A stretch of 64,000 nucleotides of DNA from contig CM061243.1 of NCBI GenBank assembly GCA_030848705.1, forward strand, positions 12,425,044 to 12,489,043. Reading direction: 5' to 3'. Below the pieces are notes generated by a model. It was not told where the DNA came from and made no database searches. It saw only the letters and a list, made by a program, of their open reading frames with translations. The position numbers and the translations under genes were made by a program. Shown here one piece after another: positions 24,864 through 35,087 of this stretch. Position 1 is the first letter of the stretch, and the number at the start of each line of letters is the position of its first letter. Origin of the DNA: Heracleum sosnowskyi (taxonomy: Eukaryota; Streptophyta; Magnoliopsida; Apiales; Apiaceae).

Positions 24864-25399
24864 TGTGATCGGAGAATTGGGGAGTTTTGTTGGGGGGAGA
24901 GGTTTAGCGGTATTATAAAAGTGTGTGTAGAGGTGTATGTATAGGAGTTGGAGTATGATTTGTTTCAGGGTGGTATTTTTTTAGTATTTGTTTGGTAGCT
25001 AGGTTCTAGCTGTAAAATGGAAGTTAAAGTTGAGGAATTTTTTAGTAACGGGCGGGTGAGGATAGAATACTGTGACGGACAGATCAAGGTGAGGGTTTTT
25101 GTAATTTGTTTTTCCTTTTCTTCGTTTTTCTTTTTTGGCTAATTGGTTCGGAAATTGAAACTCAATCGATTGGATTTTGAGCGAGTACTCGAATTTTGAA
25201 AATGAGTATTCGAAGAATTGAATAAATATACAAATTTTGAACAAACAATCAAGTAGAACTGAATTTCAAGTTTTAAAACCTTCCTATATGAAATTTATTA
25301 TGGAAAATAGTTTCTGTATATTTTTTTGTGTGAATTCAAAAGTCCCAATTATACTTATTGTGCTAGGGTTATGATTTTCAGTAAATTTACTACAACAAA
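24864..25399. other. 5' flank of the PB1 gene and left margin of the retrotransposon
   Basis: About 24864-25000 should hold the PB1 leader and core promoter. The rest is AT-rich. The 3' LTR expected for the minus-strand copia element to the right is not found here. Confidence 0.5.
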
Positions 25400-25486
25400 A
25401 CAACATTGTTCTAGACTATTTACCTTTTTAGATTAGTCGTTCCTAAACATTCAAATTCTAGTTAACACATATTCAAATTCAAATTT

Positions 25487-28165
25487 TCACTTAGCTTCAG
25501 ATTTCCTTTTCTGTCTTGCTTCATCCTCTCTGTTAAGAGCTTCTTTCAGAATCTCCCTGAGTCCTTCCACCAATGCTTTCTCCTCAGGAGAAATGGCATC
25601 ATCTTCAATTTCATCAATGTACTTTTGGACTGCTTTGGAGAGACATACTCTTGCATCCTGAAGATCTATCCATAAATCTTGACCAAAGGCATAAGTCCTG
25701 AACTTCAATATGCCTTCAACAATTTTAAATCTTCTTCCAGGATATGCATTCATGGTTTTCCTTCTTGATTTATCCAGCTTTGAATCTTCACCCTTTCTTC
25801 TTTTCAGAATATCCTCAATCTCAAAAGGACACAACTGTTCTAATGGATGAGTTGATCCAATCACCAAGTAGAGTAGATCTTTCAAGGCACTTGTCTTTAG
25901 CTTGTGAAAGCTTCCAACAGGGATCTCTTCATTTATGAACTTGATCCTCAGTGAATTTTCTAGCATACAAGGTTGGTAATTGGGTTCTTCACTTTCAACT
26001 TTGTTGGCTTCTTTGCATTTGTTCAAGAATGGAGCTTCCATATCTTCAGTGGTTTCTCTTCCTGTAGGCTTTGAGGATTTTTCATGACTTGGTTCAGTTT
26101 GCACCTCTTCTTCAGGAAGATCATCTTCATACTCAGCCATTTCTTCATCAGAATATTCAAGCAAATGAGCAATGTCGGCATCATCAAACAGTGACCATTC
26201 CCCAAATTTCTGATATAATTCTTCATCTCTCACAGCTTTGTATGCCAAAACATGGTTCATGACTTTCTCAGGAACATTGTCATAACCTTGCATTAGATTG
26301 ACCATCCTTACCAAGTAGAAGTATTCAATTCTCCTTGTTTCTGTTCTCCTACTGTATGAAAGAGTCTTTGATACATCATGTGATATCACCTCCATTGTAA
26401 AATCCTTTTTAACTATCACAGACCTTGATGCATCAAACCAAAGAACATACTTAGTTGCTTCTTTGTTGTTATCCAACTTCACATCAACATTCTTGATTTC
26501 TTGAGCTTCTTTTTCCAAAAGATCCAAAGAGCTGTAAAGTTTTGTTTGGATGGGCTTCCTCAGTTTCCTGCCAAGCCTAGTAGCTTTCTCATTTCCAGAG
26601 TACTTGTGTTTTCCTTTCGTTGCTTTTGTAGTCTCCTCAGGTTCAGGTTCCTGTCTAGAAAGCCAAGCCCTTGCTAAGGATTGTTTCCTTTTAGATTTGA
26701 CAGTAGGCTTGATTTCATCCTTGACAACATCTTTATTGACAGTGTCCTCCATGACAGTATCTTCCTTGACAGTGTCTTCTGTGACAGCTTCTTTCATGAC
26801 ATCTTCCTTGAGGACAATGTCTTCTGTGACAGCTTTTTTGGTGACAGTATCTTTTTCAGCATTTATACTGTCTATAGCACATCTTAAGATATTTGCCTCC
26901 AAAGCTTCAATTAATTCAGACTCCTCTTCTTCTGTAACTCCAGCATCTTTCTTTTCTTGCACATGAGCTTCTTTTTCATTTTCCTCCTGGGATTTAGTTC
27001 AAACATTCCCAAAAGTACTTCCACTAGCATTTCCTGATTCTCCAGTTCCTCCACTACCATCCAACTCATCATCATCACCAAAAGGAACATCATAGGAACA
27101 ACTTTCTCCTTGTTCATCTCTGTTGGAGTTTTCTTTGGAGATCATCTCCTTTATTGTAGAGCTCATTTCCTTGTCTATTTTCACCAGCAAGTCATAGATT
27201 GCATTGACAGCAAGAACTCTTTCCTTGTTGGCTTTAGAGTTGAGAATCATGTTTAACACCTTCAATATTGACTTTGACTCCATTGTTGAAGTGCCTCCTA
27301 GACTCATGTATGCACATCTCCTGCTACCACTTTTAGTGATACTTTCATAGTAGACACAAAATGGATTGGTGTAGACTTCTGGAAGTTTCTCTAAGATTAA
27401 GTTCAGCATTTGCAGGTGCAGAATCTCATTGAAGGATGTATGGTTTGCCTTGATTTTGTTCTTCATCACAGTTAGCACCTTTGATGGAAGGCTCTGCAAC
27501 AGCTGCATAGTGATGAATATAGGTATTCCAGTGTTCAGGTACACATCAATAGCCCACCTCCTTTCTTCATTGATCTTCACACATACACTAGTGATTTTCT
27601 CTTTTAGCAAAGTTGAGCAGTTATTCAACCTTCTGCTAGGCTCCAACATAGCTCCCTCAACTATCCCGTAGAAGTCCTCATCATGATTCTTCAGAGTGCT
27701 TTCCCTGTAGTCAACCATCAAAGCATTAGCTTCTTCCTGACTGAACTCTGTTCCTTCACTCCATGTGTTTCCTGACAAGATGTATTCAGGCATCTTGTCT
27801 TTCCCTTTTCCCAGCCTATTCTACTCCTCATTTTCTCTCCATTGCTTTTCAAGGGCACTCTCCTTTGGCATTGGAGTTGGCTCTCTTATTGTCACAGGAG
27901 GTAGTACTGGTTTCTTGGAAGGAGCATTCCCTTGCATTGCTTCCAGGGCTTCTTTAGACATAAGAACTGTTTCTCCAATCATCTCATATTCAAAGAGATT
28001 TTCAGCTTTTTGCTTTTGCTCCCCCTTACTTCCTGAAACTCCTTTTGCTCCCCTTTTTCTCTTTGCAGACACTGTTTTCTCCTTAGCTGCAGGCTCCATC
28101 TCACTCCTTGAATCCTCATTTGAGACAGGCTCCCCCTGAGCAATAGGCTCCCCCTTAACTGTCAA
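25487..28165 (-). pseudogene. Envelope-like module, C-terminal part (broken)
   Basis: One reading frame runs from about 28165 to 25487, broken only by stops at 27821-27823 and 26999-27001. It would add roughly 890 residues to the upstream envelope-like part, from which it is separated by a frameshift near 28160. The middle (26999-27793) contains a helical, Leu-rich segment. The segment at 26700-26860 encodes a tandem acidic repeat of the pattern D-T-V-x-x-(E/K). The end is Lys/Glu-rich. I recognise no enzyme motif. It could be a separate downstream ORF of the element instead of a continuation. Function is unknown. Confidence 0.6.
26698..26847. repeat. TGACAG cluster inside the envelope-like region (7 sites in 150 bp)
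   Basis: Sites begin at 26698, 26737, 26752, 26767, 26782, 26827 and 26842, mostly 15 bases apart. On the coding strand they encode a tandem D-T-V repeat. Confidence 0.8.
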
Positions 28166-30437
28166 TCCTTGATTCCATGGAGAGACACATGTTCTCTAGA
28201 GCTTCCAGTGCAGTAGAGGAGCCACCTGTTCTTAACCTTCTTGGGGGTGAAGGAAAAGACTGGGTCTTGGAGGCTGTAGGGGTTCTCACACTCTCAGTGT
28301 TTTTCTGAGTGATATCATCACTCCTCACAAAAGAACTCTCAAGGCCTAATGCTTGAAAATGTAGGGCTCCCTCAAATTTACTCTGGACATGCTCAAGTCC
28401 CTCACCTTTTGCCAGCTCATTTGGCTGGCTCTCATTTTTATGCCCAGCTCTCTTTTCTTTTATCTCTCTTTTCTTTTGCACATCCTCACTCATCCGAGAT
28501 GCATGTGTACGAGCAGTACTGACATGCAATGAAGAAGAAGATTTAGAATGTACCTTTAAGAATTGAGACAATGGCACATCATCATCAGAGACATCCTCAA
28601 CAGTGACATCATCAAGATTAGGTTGTGAGGAGGTGACAGTAGCCTTGCCAGAAATGTTACTGTTAGTTGGAAGATTGACAGTAGGTTCCACTGCAACTTG
28701 GACAGCAGGTTTGGTTGAGACAACAACTTCTTCTGAGTCCTTGATAGCAGGGTCACCTATGACAGCAACATTCTCGGAGTCTTTGACAGCAACTGAGGTT
28801 GTGACAACATCTTCCCTAAGGTAAGATGTTCCTTGGAGATTGAACAAGGTACTGGCTGTTTCACTTTCTAGCAGAGTTGTACCTTGCTCTTTCTCAGTGT
28901 TTGAAGGAGTGGTGTCCATCTCACTTTGAGAAATGGGTTCTTGTGGACCACTAGATGGGGGCTCATCCATGAGTGGAGATGGATGATCAAAACCTGAAGG
29001 GTTGGGACTGTCCCCCTCTCTAGGTTGTGGAGAAGAAACAAATGAATGTGTAGGGAAGGAAGAAGGTGAAAGTGGAGAAGAGAGTGATGGTTGCTCCACA
29101 GATGGAACTTGTGAAGCATCAATAGGGGAAGTGAAATCCTCACTGTGTCCTGACTCCATGTGTGTTTCTACAAGTGGTGGCTCTTCATGAGTTGGAACAT
29201 GAGGTGGTGCAGACTCTGTACAGGGTGCCTTGGGAGACAGGCCAATTTCAATATATGTCCCTTGTTGAGAAGGAACATCTAGGGAGGAGTTTAGTTCCCT
29301 ATTTACCTCTACAGTCTTTTGGGAGACTGCAGGGTGGCTGACAGTGATTTTGGCCCTCTTAGCTCTCTTCTTCTTAGGCTCAAGAGGAACCACTGTGGGT
29401 TCTGTTTGACTACCTTCCTTATTTGCTGCACTGGGTGCTGGAACTCCCTCTTGGCTCTCAGCACTACCACCAATATCAGTTTCTAGGGATCTTTTTCTGG
29501 ATTCTTGTAAGGCTTGTCTCTGTACTTTGGGAAGTCTAGAGAACCTAGGCTGAATGTATGGGGTAGAATGAGGGTTAGCTGAATTGGGGTCTAATCCAGC
29601 TTCATTCTCAACAGTGAAGGTGTCATAACCAGAAGGTAATGGAAAATCAAGGTTAGGCACTTGATCAACCATGTGTTTGGTGAAGCAAAGTGGAATATGT
29701 GCATTTAAATTCTGTGATGTGAGAGTTGTGTGAGTGTTTCTTTTCAGAACAGGACAAACCTCTAAACGAGAAGCATTCTCATCAAAATCACATAAAGAAT
29801 TAATACACATCATTAGAAAGCGAGGATAGATGGTTACCTTCTTACCTATGGCGGCCTTGAGGTGTGCCATGAGTAGCTTTCCAACATCCACTTTGTACCC
29901 ATGAATAAGAGAGTGAGTGAGCTTCTTGATGTAGGTGGGAATTCCATTCCAGCCGGTGGTCTTGGTAGAGAACACTTTCACCATTACATCAAACACCATG
30001 CTCCACTCCTTTCGGAGATACTTCCTGTCCATTTCACCAGAAGGGTACCACTTTGTTGTTCTCTCTTCAATAATGGGTCCAGAATACCCAATTTTCAGGA
30101 AGAGCTTCTTGAGGGTCTCATCACTAGCAAGCTCGGTGTAGACCTTTCCTGGTTCTAGAACAATTCCCAAAGCTGCATTGATGCCCTGAACATTGAGAGT
30201 GTAAATGTGCTCCTTGATTTTGAACCGAATGGTTGAGATGTTACCATCTCCTTGAGCAACAGCTGTCTCCCAGAAATTTTCAATCATGTCTAAGTCAAGA
30301 ACAGGAGTTGAGGTAATTGCTTACCCAAGATAGGACTTATTCATAAAGTAAACAAGCCCTTTGAAATCTTCACCAGCATCACTAGGAGATTAGATGCCAA
30401 CAAAGTTGGTTTGTGAAATTGATTGTTTGGGGGCCAT
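28155..30437 (-). pseudogene. Envelope-like ORF of Sirevirus type, N-terminal part (broken)
   Basis: An ATG at 30437 opens a frame broken at 30390-30392 and 30321-30323, then open for 710 residues (28155-30287). The first 220 residues hold a conserved-looking folded region (IENFWETAV, then WSMVFDVMVKVFSTKTTGWN, then a segment reading PRFLMMCINSL). It resembles the envelope-like proteins that follow pol in plant copia elements of the SIRE1 group. The remainder is Pro/Ser/Thr/Glu-rich and disordered. No signal peptide or clear transmembrane segment is visible, so envelope is only a family name. The leader upstream is CT-rich and is preceded by a dense TGACAG cluster. Confidence 0.65.
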
Positions 30438-30716
30438 TGTTATTGTTTAAGAGTAGAATGAAAGTAAGAAGATGAATTGCTTGAATGGAGAGGAGAGAGA
30501 TAGAGAGTTGTGTTCACTTTTTGGAAGCAGTTGTAAAGCTGAAGAATAAAGAGGGAAGTTCAAGCGTTCAACTAAAAGAGTGGAAAAGTAAAATCGTGTC
30601 TTAACCCAGTAAACAATCACGTGGGTTACTGGCTTAATTCTCTCTCCTCGTGGAGGGTGAGTGTAAAATTTTAACGGTCCACTACTCTTGACAATAACAT
30701 GTGCGCTCAAAAACAA
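30438..30716 (-). promoter_or_regulatory. CT-rich leader upstream of the envelope-like ORF
   Basis: On the minus strand the bases before ATG 30437 read as a CT-rich, A-ending leader (TCTCTATCTCTCTCC near 30485-30515, then AAACAATAACAATGG at the start). This is typical of plant 5' UTRs and untypical of the interior of a polyprotein RNA. It suggests that the ORF has its own transcript start or splice acceptor. The evidence is compositional only. Confidence 0.4.
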
Positions 30717-30756
30717 CCGTGTCAGTAACTTTGGTGTGATGACATTATGTTTTGCG

Positions 30757-30902
30757 TGACAGAAACATTTCGCGCAAAACTTACTGTCATCGTTAAGTTC
30801 TCAATTGACAGTATCTTTTACAAGTCTTGACAGAAAGTTTTTTACTGCTGTCGAGAAGCTAACTGTCAAGAAAACCGTGACAGCTATTTTTCTTGTTGAC
30901 AG
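30757..30902. promoter_or_regulatory. Dense TGACAG/CTGTCA cluster (7 sites in 146 bp)
   Basis: TGACAG or its complement occurs at 30757, 30784, 30806, 30828, 30863, 30878 and 30897, spaced mostly 15-35 bases. Chance would give about 0.07 sites in this length. It is noncoding and lies directly upstream (minus strand) of the envelope-like leader. TGACAG is the known core recognised by plant TALE homeodomain proteins (KNOX/BELL), but binding here is inference. Confidence 0.6.
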
Positions 30903-31153
30903 CAACCTTTGTAGGAAAACAATAACTGTCGAGACTTGGTATTGAAACTGTTATATTAAATAACTTAACTGAAGAGACACCGAATGAACATATGCAGTAT
31001 GATTACAGATTCATTATGCATGCACATTAGTTCAATTACTTAAACGATTAAGAACACATTCAGCAAGTAATAAAGCACATCCAGAAGAAAATAGGCAAAT
31101 TTTATTAATTTCGAACAGGAGGGTGAAACTTCTACAATTGAAAACAAAAACAA

Positions 31154-31417
31154 TTAATCCTTAAGTGCTTTCTTAATCAACTCTAGGAATTCTGCCCTAG
31201 CCTCTTCTTCTGTGGTTCCTTCCTTCTTAAGGAGGGCTTGAAGCTCCTTCTCTTCTTCTTGCCACTTAGCCTCTTCAACGGCTTTAGCAGCAAGCTCCTT
31301 CTCTTCTTCCTCATCAAGAGCGTCCAACAGTTCATCGAACAACTCTTCAACTTCTTCTCTGTAGGGAGAATCACAGTTTGCCTTTGGCATGTATTCGATT
31401 CCTACTTTGTTTTCCAT
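31154..31417 (-). CDS. Small acidic coiled-coil ORF inside the copia element
   Basis: This is an 87-residue open frame between RNase H and the envelope-like module, unbroken although every large ORF around it is damaged. It is extremely rich in Glu, Lys, Ala and Leu (for example EEVEELFDELLDALDEEEEK) and should form a charged alpha-helix or coiled coil. The ATG follows an A-rich context. I recognise no family. It may be a genuine accessory ORF of this Sirevirus group or an accident of GAA/GAG-rich sequence. No signal peptide or membrane segment is seen. Confidence 0.45.
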   Translation of the reverse strand: MENKVGIEYMPKANCDSPYREEVEELFDELLDALDEEEEKELAAKAVEEAKWQEEEKELQALLKKEGTTEEEARAEFLELIKKALKD

Positions 31418-31826
31418 TTTAACCCCTTTTTTTTATTTAGAATGATTCACTAATATGGCCTAAGGTTCATTTTATAGGCATACTAGGTTAAGAGGGATGT
31501 AAATGGTCAACAGTTTAGAATACCCATACAACTACCACAGATTGCAATTAAGTGACGTCTACCACTAATCCAACAATCAAAGCAAAAATGACCAATCAGA
31601 AAAATTCATTGACCAATTTCAATAATAAAACCATGCAAGTTAGTGTCACACAACGTCTAACTATCAAGTTTAAGACTAGCACAAAATTCAATTTATTCCA
31701 GTCAAAGCAAACATGCTGTCGAAAACAGATAGAGACTTAAGTAGAAAGTAACTTTCTCATGACGTCAACTTGTTAGGGTTACTGTCACAAGCTTCATTTG
31801 AACATGAAAATGTAAAATCTAGTAAG

Positions 31827-32111
31827 TTAACATACCAGATTTAGCATTCCCAATTTACTTACCAACCTGTTAAAGGTTGCTTCATCCAGTGGTTTTGTGA
31901 AGATATCTGCAAGTTGCTTTTCTGTTGGGACATAGATCAACTTCACAGTTCCTCTTTCAACATGCTCTCTTATGAAATGATGTCTAATATCAATGTTCTT
32001 TGTCCTAGAGTGTTGAACAGGATTGTCTGAGATGGCTATGGCAATAGTGTTGTCACAGTAGATAGGGATATTGTTTAACACTATACCATAATCCAAAAGT
32101 TGATTCTTCAT
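31827..32111 (-). pseudogene. Copia RNase H, C-terminal half
   Basis: It contains the copia RNase H tail: YCDNTIAIAISDNPVQHSR, HIDIRHHF-like NIDIRHHFIREHV, and QLADIFTKPL, ending LGMLNLVC followed by a stop, the usual end of pol. It is separated from the RT/RNase H frame at 32184 by stop codons between 32112 and 32183, so the polyprotein is broken here. RNase H removes the RNA strand during reverse transcription. Confidence 0.85.
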
Positions 32112-32183
32112 CCACAGAATTTATGCACATCAACTTCCAACAGCAATGTACTAAGCTTCTGCAGTAGATGTAGACACTGAATG

Positions 32184-33260
32184 TTACTTCTTACTAAACC
32201 ATGACACCAATCTTCCACCAAGAAATTGACAGCTTCCAGTTGTACTTTTTCTGTCAATCCTACATCCAGCATAGTCTGAATAAGAATACCCCGTTAGCTC
32301 AAATCCAGTATTTTTAGGATACCAAAGGCCTAGATTAGGAGTGCCCTTAAGATATCTAAAAATTCTCTTGATAGCTACCAAGTGTGACTCATTTGGATCA
32401 GCCTGAAATCTTGCACAGAGACATGTAGCAAACATTATGTCAGGTCTGCTAGCAGTTAGGTAGAGAAGAGATCCAACCATGCCTCTATAAGCACTAGAGT
32501 CCACTTTCTTCCCTTTGGAGTCTAAATCCAAACTAGTTGATGTAGAGATGTGAGTATTTGCAGGTGATGCATCTTCTAAGTTGAACTTCTTGAGAAGTTC
32601 CTTGACATACTTTGCTTGACAAATGAAAATTCCATCATCTTTCTGAAGAACTTGTAAACCAAGGAAAAATGACTGTTCTCCCATCATGCTCATCTCATAC
32701 TTGTTTCTCATTAGAGATGAAAACTTTTCACACAACTTCTTATTTGATGAACCAAAGATGATATCATCAACATAAATTTGAACCATAATGATGTCTTTGC
32801 CATGATGCTTGTAGAAAAGAGTCTTGTCTACTACACCTCTTGTAAACTGGTTTTCCAATAGAAAGGCGGAGAGGGTGTCATACCAGGCTCTAGGAGCTTC
32901 TTTCAATCCATAAAGTGCCTTGAACAGCTTGTACACAAAGTCATACATTTCAGCATCTTCAAAACATGGTGGTTGTTCAACATACACTTCTTCCTCCAAC
33001 TCTCCATTTAGAAAAACACTTTTGACATCCATTTGGAACACCTTGAAATTACAATGTGCAACAAAGGCTAGGAAAATCCTGATAGCCTCAAGTCTTACAA
33101 CAAGTGCAAATGTCTCATCATAGTCTATTCCTTCCTGTTGAAAGTAACCTTTAGCTACTAGCCTTGCCTTGTTTCTTGTCACATTTCTATTTTCATCCAA
33201 TTTGTTTCTGAAAACCCACTTTGTCTCAATAACTGACTTTCCCTTTGGTCTTGGAACCAA
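32184..33260 (-). pseudogene. Copia reverse transcriptase and start of RNase H
   Basis: This 358-residue frame carries the full copia RT domain: TKWVFRNKLDENRNVTRNKA, ARLVAKGY, DVKSVFLNGELEEEVYV, ALYGLKEAPRAWY, and the catalytic YVDDIIFGS at residues 163-166. It then runs into RNase H (SYSDYAGCRIDRKSTTG). The YVDD active site is intact, but the frame is cut off from integrase by stops around 33261-33360 and from the rest of RNase H at 32184, so it is a fragment of a dead polyprotein. Confidence 0.9.
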
Positions 33261-33359
33261 CTTTCATACATTGTTTCTTTCAAACTGGTTGAGTTCCTCT
33301 TGCATAGCAATCACCCAATCAGAATCCAACAATGCTTCATCAATTGCTTTTGGCTCCAC

Positions 33360-34655
33360 TTAAGACAGGAAACAAGAAAACATGATGTCAGCAGAAACAT
33401 TGTTCCTGGTTCTCACCCCAGAAGAAGGATCTCCAATAATAAGGTCATTTGTGTGATCCTTGTTCCACCTTGTGGTTCTAGGCAAGCTTCTTGTTTGAAC
33501 AAAAATAGTAGCCTCGGTTTGAGGAACTGAGTCTTCACCAGGGCAATTGTCTCCACCCTTTTCTTCAACATCTCCAGAGTCACCATCATTTTGAGTATTT
33601 CCTGAAATAGTCTGTGACTGAGCTGGAGTTTGATTTGTATCATTTTCAATGACAGCATCTTTTTCAAGATCAACAGTTTGAGTAAAGGTAGGTGTTTCAT
33701 CAACAATTTCTTCTTCCTCCAAGTACCCTTGATTCTCAAATATGAGAATCTGTATTTGACCTTTTTCATGCAGTCCAGGAGACTTGGTTTCGTCAAATGT
33801 GACATTCACACTTTCATCTATAATCCTGTGTTCCAAGAGATAGACTCTGTAAGCAGTCCTTTCTAGAGCATAACCCATGAAAATACCTTCATAAGCTTTG
33901 GTGTCAAATTTCCCTTTCTTTTCATGGTTGTCTTTCATCATGAAACATTTGCTTCCAAACACATGAAATTACTTGACAGTAGGTTTCTTTTCATTCAGCA
34001 AATAGTAAGGAGTGTTCCAATGAGTCTTATTGATCAAGGTTCTGTTCTATGTGTAGCAAGCTGTGTTGATAGCTTCTGCCCAGAAACATGTAGGTAACTT
34101 TGCATCATGAAGCATAGTCCTGGAAGCTTCAATGAGAGTTCTGTTCTTCCTTTATACAACTCTATTCTGCTGTGGTGTCCTTGCAGCAGAAAATTGTTGC
34201 ACAATTCCTTCATCTTTGCAGAAATTGCCAAGTGTGGCATTTCTGAACTCAGTACCATTGTCACTTCTCAGAATTTGAACTTTGGCATTTGGGGTTCTGT
34301 CAAGAACTCTTAAGTGATCAATGATAACTTGAGCATCTCCATCTTTTGATTCTAGATACTTTACCCAAGTATACCTAGAGTAATCATCCACCATAACTAA
34401 TGCATATCTCTTCTTGGCTAATGATGGAACATTGACTGGTCCAAAGAGATCCATGTGAATTAGTTTGAGTGGCTCTGTGTTGGTGTTGATTTGCTTTGAC
34501 CTGTGCACAGCTCTCTTCAATTTTCCCATTTGATAGTCCTCACACAGTCCTTCTTGACAGAATTCCTGTTGAGGTAGTCCTCTCACAAGTTCCTTCTTCA
34601 TCAGCATATTCATTGTCTTGAAGTTGAGGTGAGAGAGTTTCCCGTGCCAAAGCAT
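33360..34655 (-). pseudogene. Copia GAG-pre-integrase and integrase, catalytically broken
   Basis: 34152-34655 contains the zinc-binding region (LWHGKLSHLNF, then CEDYQMGK, where the second cysteine of the usual C-x2-C is Tyr) and the integrase core with HMDLFGPV and LRSDNGTEFRN. The frame stops at 34152-34154, exactly at the codon where the third acidic residue of the D,D-35-E triad (before RKNRTL) belongs, so the catalytic Glu is lost. 33360-33962 holds the downstream integrase C-terminus (FGSKCFMMKDN, GIFMGYALERTAYRVY). Further stops lie between the two parts. Confidence 0.88.
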
Positions 34656-34719
34656 ATTGTCACCAACAGTAGCTTTACTGTAGAAACAGTAAATCTTGTC
34701 CTTCTTTATTGAGCTTAGG

Positions 34720-35046
34720 TCAGCAACAAATAGGCTTCCTTTCCTTACCCCTTTCAGAGAGAGGCTTCCATCTTTTTTTGTGATAGATATTACACACCAT
34801 CATGTCAAAATCAACCTTGAATCCTCTGTCACTGAATTGGCTGACACTGAGCAGGTTGTGCTTCAATCCATCAACAAGTGCAATATCATTAATGACAACA
34901 TTCCCAATTTCCAAACAACAATATCCCACTGTGTAACCTTTGTTGTTGTCTCCAAAGGTTATGATTGGGCCAGCTTTCTCCACAAATTGTGATAGCAGGG
35001 CTTTATCACCAGTCACGTGTCTTGAGCAGCCACTGTCAATGATTCA
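34720..35046 (-). pseudogene. Copia aspartic protease
   Basis: The active-site Asp-Ser-Gly is encoded at 35029-35037 (IIDSGCSRHVTGD), followed by GNVVINDIALVDGLKHNLLSVSQ, the usual protease-to-integrase linker. A TGA stop at 35044-35046 sits just before the active site, so protease is separated from gag. It would normally mature the Gag-Pol polyprotein. Confidence 0.85.
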
Positions 35047-35087
35047 TATGACTTGCTTCTTATTCTTGCCCTGCAAAACAAATTGAT

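Noticed and set aside
30757..30902. Reading the TGACAG cluster as W-boxes for WRKY factors
   Set aside because: W-boxes need TTGACC or TTGACT; most sites here lack the leading T or the final pyrimidine, so the KNOX/BELL core fits better.
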